64,000 nucleotides of DNA from assembly GCA_045110515.1 (NCBI GenBank), contig JBGCGD010000009.1, positions 49,598-113,597 of the forward strand. The letters run 5' to 3'. Made by a program: the position numbers and the translations under genes. The notes under the pieces are model-generated. The model searched no databases and was not told the DNA's origin. It worked only from the letters and a program-made list of their open reading frames with translations. Origin of the DNA: Granulosicoccus sp045110515 (lineage in GTDB: Bacteria > Pseudomonadota > Gammaproteobacteria > Granulosicoccales > Granulosicoccaceae). How positions within the stretch are numbered: the first letter of the stretch is position 1; each line of letters opens with the position of its first letter. Positions 34,130 to 42,750 of the stretch are shown here, in pieces.

Positions 34130-36643
34130 CTACTGTCTCAACAATATGGCTGGAGAAATTTTCAATGTGGATACTAGCCACAGCGCACCTGCGGATAAGC
34201 AAGCACTACTAGCGCCTACTGCGACGAGTGAACCGACCCAGAGACTACTGCCACTAGGCAGCTTTAGCCAGAATGTGAGTAGTCCTTGCGCTATTGCGCT
34301 GCCGATGATGATGGCGAAAATGGAAAGAACAATTGTGAGCAAGCCGTACTCATACATAACACTTTTCAAAACCACGCTCATGCGAGTACCCATTGCGTGC
34401 ATTATTGATGCTTCATAGACTTGCCGCTGACGGTTTACAGCTACAACGCTTGCCATAACTAAGACACTTGCGCTTAAGCTTACAGCGGCTATGAGCGCCA
34501 TGGCCAAGCCTGCACTTGAGAGTATCGAGCGAGAAGTTTCTAACACTTTAGCGGTTCTCACCGTAACCACATTGGGAAATAATTGCCCTAGGGTTGATTG
34601 CGCAGCAATATCGGTTTGTGGTTCCAGCATGACACTGCCCACATAGCGAGTGATGTAAGGCTCCAATACATTGTTAGAAAAAACGGCCTCCAGCCAAAAG
34701 CTGGTTTCAAATTGAGCTTGAGAATAGATTGCAGATAGAGTGGCAACGATGGATTCGCCCATGATCGTAAATTCAAGGGTATCGCCGACTTTTAACCCGA
34801 GTTGGTTAGCTTCACGATCTTCCATAGCAACCAAAGGGGGGCCGGAGTAGTCATTTGCCCACCACTGCCCACGGACAACAGATGTGTTATCAATATTTTC
34901 GTATCGATAACTCAACTTGTGTTCATCATAAGCTTCCAGTACACGTGACGTAGAATCACTGTCAGTTAATGATTCAGCATTGACGGCCGTTAAGCGACCG
35001 AGAACAAGCGGTGCCAGGGTATGACTTTCATAACCGTTTATCTGGGACACTGCTTGGTCAAATTCCTCGACTTGAGGTTTCTGTAAGTCATACAGTACTA
35101 ATGACGGGGCTCGTTGGGGTACTGTGTCGTTCAAGGTACGGAACGTGGCCGCGATGACAATAGCTGCGGTAACCAATAATGTTAGCGCCGTCCCCAGTGA
35201 CAGTAGCATGGGCCGCAACGAGGCACCTGGTCGATACAGTCCGGCAATGGCGAGCCTTAAGGCAAATTTGCCATCCAGCGTTGCCACGTGTATGAGATTC
35301 TCAGCGCCATAACGTATTAACTGTACGATGCCGTTTAAAAGGAGCAGCAGCAATACAATGCAGACGATAAAACCAAAAGTGATCAATGGTTCTGGAACAA
35401 AGGCCAGCAGCAATAGTAAACCTACTAACCCAATCAATGTGCTCGCAATGCGATACGCTGTTGGTGTTCGTGTTTGATCACTGACTAAGCCTTTAATCAG
35501 CAAGGCAGTGGGCATTTCCAACGTGCGACCCAATACCGGTAAGGTAAACGCTAATGCCGTGCAAGTGCCAAGCAGTATGGCAAGCAGTGTCGGGAGCATG
35601 AGTCCTAAAAGCGATGGCGTAATGGGAAGGCGTTCACTTAGCGATTGAGCCGCTATCCACGCAACTGATGACCCCAGTAATGCTCCTGCAGTACTGGCCA
35701 ACAAAGCTAATAACAAAATTTGCCCGGCATACACACCGGCAACCTGAAGCGCTCGAGAACCCAGCGATTGAAGAGTGGCAATGGTTCGTAATTTTGTTTG
35801 CAAGTAGGCCGCGACACTGTTAGCCACGCCTAAGCCACCAACAAGCAACGTACTGAAACCGATGAGCAGCAGTACGGAGGCTACTTGATCCAGTCGTTGT
35901 CCGACTATTTCCCCGCGCTCTTCAATGGTTTGAATTTCCCAACTGGCCTCTGGAAACTGCTCGTACAGGTTGTTGCGCCATACGATTGGGTCATCGTCGA
36001 CCTTTACTCGATAGTCGTAGTCCACGAGGCTTGTGGGCAACAGCAAGCCACTTTCTTCTAAAGCTTTTTCATCCATGATGACAGGAGGTCCACGAAAGTC
36101 AGCTCTAAGGCTTCTGTCAGGCTGTTCAAGGATGATGGCACGTAGTTCGACTTCTAGATCGCCAATATAGACAAGCTGCCCGACTTCTAAAGAGAGTTGT
36201 TCAACCAGGGCTGGGTCGAAGGCGGCTCCCCAAATGCCTTCCTCAGATTTATTAACAGCTTCTTGAATGGAATTACCTGTGCTTAGAACAACTTCCCCGT
36301 AAAGCGGGTAGGATTCGTCAACACTTTGCAGCTCCACTACTGAAAACTCCCCGTTTTCAGTGCCCATCATAGTTTTAAGTTCTAGTAAAAGAGACACACT
36401 TGCGTTGTCCTTTAGCCACGAAAGCTGCTCCTCGCTAACAGCCTCTCGCTGGCTTATTTGGATATCACCACCAAACAGATTGCGTTCTTGTTGAGCGAAG
36501 CCGTCCCTAACCAGATGCAACAGGCTTCCGCACGCTGCAATCAGCGCGATACCCAATAGCAAGCATGCTGCGAAAACCCATAGCGAGCGGACCTTGCCAG
36601 CCCCGCGCAGATCTCTGAGCATGAACCCCGTCAGTGCTGGCAT
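34130..36643 (-). CDS. ABC transporter permease, FtsX/MacB-like (YbbP type)
   Basis: 837 residues, a double FtsX permease. An N-terminal helix (LWVFAACLLLGIALIAACG) is followed by a large periplasmic domain, three helices (about 260-400: STLLVGGLGVANSVAAYLQTKLRTIATLQSLGS), a middle membrane pair, a second periplasmic domain, and three final helices (LAMALIAAVSLSASVLVMASVVAVNRQRQVYEASIMHAMG). The double layout matches YbbP, paired with YbbA ATPases; these act on membrane or cell-envelope substrates. Its start overlaps the stop of the ATPase gene by 1 nt (TGATG), so the pair is co-translated. Confidence 0.87.
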   Translation of the reverse strand: MPALTGFMLRDLRGAGKVRSLWVFAACLLLGIALIAACGSLLHLVRDGFAQQERNLFGGDIQISQREAVSEEQLSWLKDNASVSLLLELKTMMGTENGEFSVVELQSVDESYPLYGEVVLSTGNSIQEAVNKSEEGIWGAAFDPALVEQLSLEVGQLVYIGDLEVELRAIILEQPDRSLRADFRGPPVIMDEKALEESGLLLPTSLVDYDYRVKVDDDPIVWRNNLYEQFPEASWEIQTIEERGEIVGQRLDQVASVLLLIGFSTLLVGGLGVANSVAAYLQTKLRTIATLQSLGSRALQVAGVYAGQILLLALLASTAGALLGSSVAWIAAQSLSERLPITPSLLGLMLPTLLAILLGTCTALAFTLPVLGRTLEMPTALLIKGLVSDQTRTPTAYRIASTLIGLVGLLLLLAFVPEPLITFGFIVCIVLLLLLLNGIVQLIRYGAENLIHVATLDGKFALRLAIAGLYRPGASLRPMLLSLGTALTLLVTAAIVIAATFRTLNDTVPQRAPSLVLYDLQKPQVEEFDQAVSQINGYESHTLAPLVLGRLTAVNAESLTDSDSTSRVLEAYDEHKLSYRYENIDNTSVVRGQWWANDYSGPPLVAMEDREANQLGLKVGDTLEFTIMGESIVATLSAIYSQAQFETSFWLEAVFSNNVLEPYITRYVGSVMLEPQTDIAAQSTLGQLFPNVVTVRTAKVLETSRSILSSAGLAMALIAAVSLSASVLVMASVVAVNRQRQVYEASIMHAMGTRMSVVLKSVMYEYGLLTIVLSIFAIIIGSAIAQGLLTFWLKLPSGSSLWVGSLVAVGASSACLSAGALWLVSTLKISPAILLRQ

Positions 36644-37338
36644 CAGCTGGTGGCCTTGTCAGAGGAGTCCAGGGAATGAAGCTGCCCGTCCTGCAGTTTA
36701 AGTGTTCTGTCGCAACGCGCTGCCAGCTCCGTGTCGTGGGTGACTAAAAGCAACGTGGTGCCGCTGTCGCGATTTAAATCGAACAGCAATTGCATGATGA
36801 GGTCTCCCGTTTGTTCGTCCAGATTGCCCGTAGGTTCGTCAGCAACGATTAGTTCGGGTTCGTGTATCAATGCTCTGGCGATGGCAACACGCTGTTGCTC
36901 ACCTCCAGATAATTGTGAAGGGTAGTGATTATGTCGATCTGATAGCCCGACTTTCTCCAGCATATTCATAGCTCGCTGGCGGCTATTGCTAAGACCTGCA
37001 ATCTCCAGAGGTAGGGCGACATTTTCGCGGGCGGTCAAACTGGGAATAAGATGAAACGATTGGAAAACGATGCCGATACGCTCGCGACGCAAATCTGCAC
37101 GATCATCACCGCTCATGCCCAAAAGCGATTCGCCGCCAATCGAAATATGTCCTTCGCTCGCAGTGTCAAGGCCCGTAAGAATGAGCAGTAGAGTGGTTTT
37201 CCCCGAGCCTGAAGGGCCGATGATTGCCACACGTTCTTTATGTTGAACGGATAAGTCCAACTGCCTGAGTACAGACACCTCTGTGCTGGCTAGCGAATAG
37301 CTCTTACTTAGTTTTTTTAGTTCGACGATACTGCTCAT
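36643..37338 (-). CDS. ABC transporter ATP-binding protein, LolD/YbbA type
   Basis: 231 residues, ATPase partner of the 34130-36643 permease. Walker A IIGPSGSGKTTLL, Q-loop IVFQSFHLIPSLTARENVALPLEIAG, signature LSGGEQQRVAIARAL, Walker B ELIVADEPTGNLDEQTGD and switch LLVTHDTELAARCDR. LFDLNRDSGTTLLLVTHD and the length are typical of YbbA and LolD. An upstream palindrome TTTACGACGTAAA (37381-37393) is a possible operator. Confidence 0.92.
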   Translation of the reverse strand: MSSIVELKKLSKSYSLASTEVSVLRQLDLSVQHKERVAIIGPSGSGKTTLLLILTGLDTASEGHISIGGESLLGMSGDDRADLRRERIGIVFQSFHLIPSLTARENVALPLEIAGLSNSRQRAMNMLEKVGLSDRHNHYPSQLSGGEQQRVAIARALIHEPELIVADEPTGNLDEQTGDLIMQLLFDLNRDSGTTLLLVTHDTELAARCDRTLKLQDGQLHSLDSSDKATS

Positions 37339-37380
37339 ATGCGTGCTTACCAGTCAAAGCCGTGCGTAAACTTAATACGT

Positions 37381-37393
37381 TTTACGACGTAAA
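37381..37393. promoter_or_regulatory. Palindrome TTTACG-A-CGTAAA upstream of the ABC pair
   Basis: A perfect 6+6 bp inverted repeat with a 1-nt centre, 42 nt before the ABC ATPase start on the minus strand. A second short palindrome, GTTGAC-GGGT-GTCAAC, lies at 37436-37451. The remaining 37452-37649 stretch is non-coding with no further feature seen. Which regulator would bind is unknown. Confidence 0.35.
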
Positions 37394-37641
37394 GCGCTTA
37401 ATGGTCTGAATTAAGTTTTTACAGACTGTTCTGGCGTTGACGGGTGTCAACGGGACTCAAGCACTTTGATCGCGGACACAACAACTCAGCGACCTGTTCA
37501 ACGGGACGAGTCTACTTTAAAAGAGTATAGAGAGGCTATCCGACTCGCGCTGACGTTTAACACGTTGGGGGGAGGCGAGAAGTACTTTGAAACAGGTGGC
37601 GTCATGCATTGCACATGAGCACGGGCTTTACCGGGACGGTA

Positions 37642-37691
37642 AAAAAATTGAACGCAGAATCGCAGCCTTCTAGGCATACGATTCTGCGTTC
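37642..37691 (-). terminator. Intrinsic terminator of the glutamine synthetase gene
   Basis: A perfect 13-bp stem, GAACGCAGAATCG (37650-37662) with CGATTCTGCGTTC (37679-37691), and a 16-nt loop. Read on the minus strand it is followed by AATTTTTTT, so it ends transcription of the gene at 37705-38715. Confidence 0.92.
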
Positions 37692-37704
37692 AGATTATCG
37701 CGAT

Positions 37705-38715
37705 TTAGCTAAGTGCTTCTGTCGTGGTTTTGATAACCGCAGCAGCAACTTTGTAAGGATCAGCGTTTGACGCAGGGCGACGATCTTCCAAACGGCCTTT
37801 CCAGCCATCTTCAATAGTTCCAACTGGAATTCGGATAGATGCACCACGGTCAGAGACGCCGTAGCTGAACTGCTCGATTGACTGAGTCTCGTGCTTACCC
37901 GTCAGACGTTGGTCGTTGTCAGCACCGTAGACGCTGATGTGGCGAGCGATGTTTTTACCGAACTCTTCACAGATCTTGTTGAAGACAGACTCATCACCTG
38001 ATTCGCGCATGGCGGTGTTTGAAAAGTTTGCGTGCATACCTGAGCCATTCCAATCCGTATCGCCGAGAGGCTTTGGATGCAGGTCGACAGATACGCCGTA
38101 CTTTTCAGCAGTACGTTCGATGAGATAACGAGCCAGCCAAATTTCGTCACCGGCCCGCTTAGCACCTTTAGCGAAGATTTGGTATTCCCACTGACCAGCC
38201 GCAACTTCAGCGTTGATACCTTCAACATTCAAGCCTGCTTCTAAGCAGATGTCTAGATGCTCTTCGATTATTTCGCGACCATAGGCGTTCTTAGATCCGA
38301 CAGAGCAGTAGTAAGGGCCTTGTGGTGCTGGGAAGCCATTCTCAGGGAAGCCAAGAGGGAGACCAGTGGCGTCGTTGATGAGGAAGTATTCCTGTTCAAA
38401 ACCGAACCAGAAGTCATCGTCATCTTCTTCAATGGTCGCACGACCATTAGAAGCGTGGGGGGTGCCGTCAGCGTTCAGTACTTCCGTCATTACTAAATAG
38501 CTGTTCTTGCGATCAGGATCAGGGATTATCGCAACGGGCTTGAGAAGGCAGTCGGAATCACTTCCGTCAGCTTGCTCGGTGGAGCTGCCGTCGAATGACC
38601 ACATTGGGCACTCTTCCAATTTCCCACCGAAATTTGATCGAACCATTGTCTTGCTGCGAAGGCTCTGAGTTGGCTCGTAGCCGTCCAACCAGATGTATTC
38701 CAACTTGCTTTTCAT
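37705..38715 (-). CDS. Glutamine synthetase, type II (eukaryote-like)
   Basis: Makes glutamine from glutamate, ammonium and ATP. At 336 residues it is far shorter than bacterial GSI (~470) and has the GSII pattern: LEYIWLDGYEPTQSLRSKT, MWSFDGSSTEQADGSDSDC, WFGFEQEYFLI, GPYYCSVGSKNAYGREIIEEHLDIC, GINAEVAAGQWEYQI, GSGMHANFSNTAMR and ADNDQRLTGKHETQSIEQFSYG. No adenylylation-type tyrosine loop of GSI was seen. GAGGA lies 6 nt before ATG 38715. A strong terminator follows and there are no operon partners. GSII occurs patchily in bacteria and probably spread by lateral transfer; this one is a stand-alone copy. Confidence 0.93.
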   Translation of the reverse strand: MKSKLEYIWLDGYEPTQSLRSKTMVRSNFGGKLEECPMWSFDGSSTEQADGSDSDCLLKPVAIIPDPDRKNSYLVMTEVLNADGTPHASNGRATIEEDDDDFWFGFEQEYFLINDATGLPLGFPENGFPAPQGPYYCSVGSKNAYGREIIEEHLDICLEAGLNVEGINAEVAAGQWEYQIFAKGAKRAGDEIWLARYLIERTAEKYGVSVDLHPKPLGDTDWNGSGMHANFSNTAMRESGDESVFNKICEEFGKNIARHISVYGADNDQRLTGKHETQSIEQFSYGVSDRGASIRIPVGTIEDGWKGRLEDRRPASNADPYKVAAAVIKTTTEALS

Positions 38716-38849
38716 TACATTCCTCGATGTCTGATTTAAAGAATCGCCAAAGTGTAAAGTATCCCCAACGGCTTATTCAAGGATTTGAGAGAGTGTTTTA
38801 GTCGAATCACAAGGGTCATGACGACGAAAGGCAAAATAAGGGCAAAATC

Positions 38850-38892
38850 ACGCACCAAGATGGTGCTAGGCGTCCGTAATGGTGCGTTTTTT
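38850..38892 (+). terminator. Plus-strand terminator-like hairpin without an upstream gene
   Basis: ACGCACCA (38850-38857) pairs with TGGTGCGT (38880-38887), followed by a T6 run to 38892. A nested alternative pairs GCACCA with TGGTGC at 38852-38866. No plus-strand gene lies upstream: 38716-38849 is the glutamine synthetase promoter region. It may end a small plus-strand RNA, or insulate the kinase gene at 39033. The rest of this 317-nt gap holds a possible kinase -10 (TATACT, 38993-38998). Confidence 0.45.
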
Positions 38893-39032
38893 AAGCATTT
38901 TTCGCTATTTTTTCTTTTTTAATCACGACCTCCAAATCTTGGATTCGGGAGCTCGGCACCGTAATTTTGATCGGAAACACCACCTTCGGGCCTATACTCT
39001 ATTCGATGACAATTCGTTCCCGGTGAGCAGGT

Positions 39033-39980
39033 ATGAGTGAATACCCAAAACTCAAATTGCCCGAAAAGCAGGCTCCGCTGATTATCGAGCAGACCGATAA
39101 GGGGCTGGCTCAAAAAATTGACCCGAACTTTCGCTATGCGTATTTCCAGACCGTGGCAAAAGGGGGGAAATCGCTCATTCAGTCGTGCAAGGACTTACAC
39201 CTGAACAGAACGGTTTGTTATAAATCTTTGTTGCCGGAATTTGCTGATGACGAAATAGAGCAAACCCGTTTTCTTCGCGAAGCCAGAGTTTCGGCCATGC
39301 TCCAGCATCCAAACACGGTTCCAACGTACGAACTTGGGAGGAATAAAACCGGGCATTACTATTTCACGATGAAACTGGTTCATGGGTACACTCTGCGTGA
39401 AATTTTTGACTATCGCGAGCGTTACGACCTCAGTCAGCTGGTAAATATTATTGTTCAGGTGGCTTATGCACTTGAGTACTCTCACTCACTGGGTGTGCTG
39501 CACCGAGATATTAAACCTGAGAATATTCTTATAGGTCCTTATGGTGAAGTGTTGCTTCTCGATTGGGGCTTGGCGAAGGTCTGGGATAAAGCGGGGTCAC
39601 AATCGCAGCTGCGTGAATCGGTTATCGATCGCTTGGAAAATAATGCAAGCATGACTGGATACCAAAAACTGCAAGGGACGCTGTTTTATATGTCTCCGGA
39701 ACAAATTCAGAAAGATCCGGGCATTGACAGCCGGTCTGACATTTATAGTTTGGGCGTTATTTTGTACGAGGCCCTGACCGGCCAGACTCCCGTCACCGGC
39801 GAGCTACTCGATGAGGTTATTCAAAGTACGCTGAACGACACACCGCAGAAACCCTCAGACATTGCTGAATTTGTTCCGCCTCTACTCGAAGATGTTGTTA
39901 TGCAGTGTCTTGAAAAAGAACCAGCCAGACGTGTGGGGTCCGCCGGTGCATTACTTCAGGTGCTTAAGCAAAATTGGTAG
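39033..39980 (+). CDS. Soluble Ser/Thr protein kinase
   Basis: 315 residues, essentially one Hanks-type kinase domain and no membrane segment. The glycine loop is atypical (FQTVAKGGKSLIQSC), the putative ATP Lys is in TVCYKSL (about K64), helix C Glu in FLREARVSA, catalytic loop HRDIKPENIL (157-166), and the metal loop is LLDWGLAK, i.e. DWG instead of DFG. GTLFYMSPEQIQ, SDIYSLGVILYEALTGQTP and a final CLEKEPARRVGSA are present, so it is probably active. DWG and the PEFADDEIEQTRFLREA style are common in kinases of Myxococcus/Planctomycetes-type bacteria. Targets unknown; the N-terminal 30 residues may be regulatory. Confidence 0.87.
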   Translation: MSEYPKLKLPEKQAPLIIEQTDKGLAQKIDPNFRYAYFQTVAKGGKSLIQSCKDLHLNRTVCYKSLLPEFADDEIEQTRFLREARVSAMLQHPNTVPTYELGRNKTGHYYFTMKLVHGYTLREIFDYRERYDLSQLVNIIVQVAYALEYSHSLGVLHRDIKPENILIGPYGEVLLLDWGLAKVWDKAGSQSQLRESVIDRLENNASMTGYQKLQGTLFYMSPEQIQKDPGIDSRSDIYSLGVILYEALTGQTPVTGELLDEVIQSTLNDTPQKPSDIAEFVPPLLEDVVMQCLEKEPARRVGSAGALLQVLKQNW

Positions 39981-40132
39981 GCTTAGAACCTGTTGAGGTA
40001 ACCCATACATGTACGAATACTTTCCCACATCACCGGGAATTTGGCTAAGGCCGTAGTCATACTGCTCAATTGACATGTGAAATTATTCGAATACGGTTGC
40101 ACTTATCGCAAGTGGGTTACAGACTGGTATTC

Positions 40133-40171
40133 GCTAAATCGGGCCGAAGGTCTCTCAACTTGCGATTTAGC
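40133..40171. repeat. 9-bp inverted repeat after the kinase gene
   Basis: GCTAAATCG (40133-40141) pairs with CGATTTAGC (40163-40171) across 21 nt. There is no clear T run on the plus strand. It may be a weak terminator for the kinase gene. The surrounding 39981-40244 gap has no credible gene; a 76-codon frame at 40070 lacks coding character. Confidence 0.35.
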
Positions 40172-40244
40172 AAAGATTTGGTTAGCGCGCTAAGTTTTCT
40201 GGTTCCTGCTGGGTTGTATTTTAGTTGTGAACAGGGACATCAAC

Positions 40245-41225
40245 TTATTGAGGTGAGCTGTCAGCGGCGTTGGGGCCGACGATATCAATGCGATTGGTGA
40301 ATACAATTCCGCCATATTTTTCTGGAATACTCTCCACATCATCTATGCCGCTGTTGGCCGATCCTTTTTTATGATCTCCCATTAGCAAGGGCTTGCTACC
40401 GACTTCTCTCAAGCGTTTTTCAAAACGATTTGGCCATCCCCAGATGAGCCATTGGTAGTTTCTAGGCACCGGGATGAAGCTTCTATGGCATTCGAGCGGC
40501 ACATAACCGCTCCAACCGAGCAGCAGATATTTTTTTAAGCAGGTGGCCGCAGTGTTTTTATGCAGGGTGACGATGTCTGGATTTAATGCAGCGTATTCGG
40601 GTATATTCTCGCCACTGCCATAAACCGATATTCGCTCCCTATTCAAGTGTTTATTATCTAGAAGGTAGTCCGTAAGCAGCTTGGCTTCTTCTACGTTTCC
40701 CCCTTTTATATTGATAAGGAACTTTTCATCTGGGAAGTTCGAAAGTACATCGTATAACGTGGGCATTGCACCGATAAATGAACCACGAAATGGATACGTG
40801 TCACCGCCATCTGCGGTATACCCGTAACCAATATCGAGAGATTTCAAGTACGTTGAATCATGCTTACGCACAATGCCCTTTCCATTCGTGCGGCAGTCAA
40901 GAGTCCAGTCATGAAAAACAACAAATTCACGGTCTGTGGTTGGATGGATGTCAATTTCAACGATGTCTGCGCCAAGTTCGAATGCGGCCTCAATGGAGGC
41001 TACTGTGTTTTCAATGAAGTTGTGGGTAGGAGTGTGGATAATGCTGGCGGTGCAATCCATCGTTTTCACACCGTCCGGATTATACGTTTGGTGTAGCCCA
41101 CGGTGGGCTAGTATTATTCGATCTTCAGGCGTTGACGAAACAAGCCACGACGCATTGGCAAAATAAAGTGCGCCTAGCGTAAAGACTATAACGGCGAATA
41201 TTATTTTTCGTCTAGAGAGTTTCAA
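40245..41225 (-). CDS. Membrane-anchored glycerophosphodiester phosphodiesterase-family protein
   Basis: 326 residues: an uncleaved signal anchor (RKIIFAVIVFTLGALYFANASWLV) then a GDPD barrel facing the periplasm. Motifs are IILAHRGLHQ (HR), NFIENTVASIEAAFELGADIVEIDIHPTTDREFVVFHDWTLD split over about residues 70-110 (E, D and H ligands), and MKTLINIKG-like DEKFLINIKGG. It probably hydrolyses glycerophosphodiesters. A second GDPD besides 25413, in a separate operon with a phosphotransferase and a GNAT gene. Ends at 40245, convergent with nothing close. Confidence 0.83.
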   Translation of the reverse strand: MKLSRRKIIFAVIVFTLGALYFANASWLVSSTPEDRIILAHRGLHQTYNPDGVKTMDCTASIIHTPTHNFIENTVASIEAAFELGADIVEIDIHPTTDREFVVFHDWTLDCRTNGKGIVRKHDSTYLKSLDIGYGYTADGGDTYPFRGSFIGAMPTLYDVLSNFPDEKFLINIKGGNVEEAKLLTDYLLDNKHLNRERISVYGSGENIPEYAALNPDIVTLHKNTAATCLKKYLLLGWSGYVPLECHRSFIPVPRNYQWLIWGWPNRFEKRLREVGSKPLLMGDHKKGSANSGIDDVESIPEKYGGIVFTNRIDIVGPNAADSSPQ

Positions 41226-41227
41226 AA

Positions 41228-42184
41228 CTAATTAAGCAGCTTTTTGATTTTACGAATTTGATGATCAATAAACTCATCACTGGTAGCTTGCGCACCAAAG
41301 TCTCGGGCATTACCCATAATTAAAGCCATCCACCATATATGTCGAATGACGACAAAAGTCTCTAACAACGATAAGTCTTCGGCACTGGGTTGGCGTATTG
41401 ATTGGTAACCGCTTAAGAATTTTGTCCAAAGTTCATTCTCGTTGTCTTCGCCATGTATACCCCACTTAAACGTGGCTAATTCAAACGTACGGAAACCAAA
41501 CCCACAGCAGTCGAAGTCAAAGTGTGTCAAGCAATCGTTGCTAGCATGTACATTGCAGCCATGACAGTCTCCATGACAAAAACTAAAATCCAGGTTTTTA
41601 ACGTCCGTACTATTCACATCCGCGCGTAATCTTTCTGCAGTGCTCTCTATAAATTCAAGATCGCTTGGTCTGCCTCCTAAGTAAGGGGTAATGATGCTTA
41701 AGGGTTTTTCCAGAAGGTGTTCTAAGTCGAGCGTGGGGCGAGCGTAGGGAGTCTCAAAACCGTTGGAACGATTATGAAGTTCGGCAACAGATTCTCCGAA
41801 CAAACGGGCGTTGTCCGGTTTGTCATAGTCCGGCTCTTTCCCATCGGCATGCGATGTAACGATTACATAGCGGATTCCCTCAGGCGCTTGTATCTCCGTT
41901 ACATAACCACCTGCGTGCTTAGCTATTGGGTACGCTACGTTTGCGCCTTGTTGATGTAAATAGTTTAGGGCGGCTATTTCAAAATCTATCTCTTCCTTGG
42001 AGCGTAATTCGTATCTGTAAACGCGAAGAGAGTAGGTGGCCTGTAAGCTGCGAACCTGGTAGGTATCATTGATTCCTCGTTGCCAAAATAGGCAACTGGT
42101 CGGTTCTTCTATGCGGTAAAGCGGCAACACATGCGACAGCAGATCGTCTCCACTGATCGTGGAATAACTGGCTCTAATCTTCAT
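41228..42184 (-). CDS. APH/SrkA-like phosphotransferase
   Basis: 318 residues of the aminoglycoside phosphotransferase/homoserine-kinase-like fold. Catalytic loop FCHGDCHGCNVHAS (H-x-D-x4-N) and metal motif HFDFDCCGFG. N-terminal part CLFWQRGINDTYQV.SLRVYRYELRSKEEIDFEIAALNYL contains the ATP lobe. Members phosphorylate sugars, homoserine, choline or proteins (SrkA/RdoA); the precise substrate is unclear. Given its position 2 nt upstream of a GDPD, choline/ethanolamine or another lipid head-group alcohol is possible, but this is a guess from context. Confidence 0.8.
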   Translation of the reverse strand: MKIRASYSTISGDDLLSHVLPLYRIEEPTSCLFWQRGINDTYQVRSLQATYSLRVYRYELRSKEEIDFEIAALNYLHQQGANVAYPIAKHAGGYVTEIQAPEGIRYVIVTSHADGKEPDYDKPDNARLFGESVAELHNRSNGFETPYARPTLDLEHLLEKPLSIITPYLGGRPSDLEFIESTAERLRADVNSTDVKNLDFSFCHGDCHGCNVHASNDCLTHFDFDCCGFGFRTFELATFKWGIHGEDNENELWTKFLSGYQSIRQPSAEDLSLLETFVVIRHIWWMALIMGNARDFGAQATSDEFIDHQIRKIKKLLN

Positions 42185-42192
42185 AGGTGCAC

Positions 42193-42573
42193 TCAGGGTT
42201 CTACTCTAGCTCTAATGAAGTCATCGGTACCTGATGTTTCAACCAGCAGTACTCGAATGCCTTCTTTGGCCAGTTTCTCTTCAATGCACCTTATTATTTG
42301 AGCCCCGATACCTGCTCTTTGGCGATCAGGGTGAACGGCGATCAATAACAGGTTCCATGTGCCGTCGGCCATAGGTTCCGGCGCGCAGTAAGCAATTGCG
42401 GCCGGTGATCCGTCGTCAAAGGTGAGCCAGAATTCCTTTGATTCAGCTTCACTTGAATTGACGCAGAACATGTCATCCAACAGCTCAGATGGAAACAAAT
42501 CGACTGCGTCGATAATTACCTTCGCAGCGGACAAATCGCTGCTAATAGAGGGTCTAATAAGTGATTTGTTCAT
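42193..42573 (-). CDS. GNAT acetyltransferase, C-terminally shortened
   Basis: 126 residues. N-terminal GNAT elements are present: the acetyl-CoA loop LLLIAVHPDRQRAGIGAQIIRCIE with R/Q-x-x-G-x-G, followed by KEGIRVLLVETSGTDDF. After this the family normally has a further ~35-40 residues with the last strands (xxFYxxxGF). Here the frame ends nine residues later (IRARVEP), just before the start of the phosphotransferase gene 8 nt away. No continuation is visible in other frames, so a deletion probably removed the tail. Activity doubtful. Confidence 0.7.
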   Translation of the reverse strand: MNKSLIRPSISSDLSAAKVIIDAVDLFPSELLDDMFCVNSSEAESKEFWLTFDDGSPAAIAYCAPEPMADGTWNLLLIAVHPDRQRAGIGAQIIRCIEEKLAKEGIRVLLVETSGTDDFIRARVEP

Positions 42574-42750
42574 CCGAATTCTTTTGACCTAAAGAGAGCC
42601 TTCTAAATCGGAAATGTAGTCTGGATCTGTATACCACCGCGAAACCAAGGGTTCCTTCAACCACTCCGATAAAGTTCTAAATCTTGGTGCTCAACCGGGC
42701 GAAACCGGTTGCGGCTGTTTTCGCTCATCACCGTTTAACGTTTGGCAAAT

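Noticed and set aside
40070..40300. Open frame of 76 codons overlapping the GDPD end
   Set aside because: Overlaps a solid GDPD gene on the other strand and shows no coding character.
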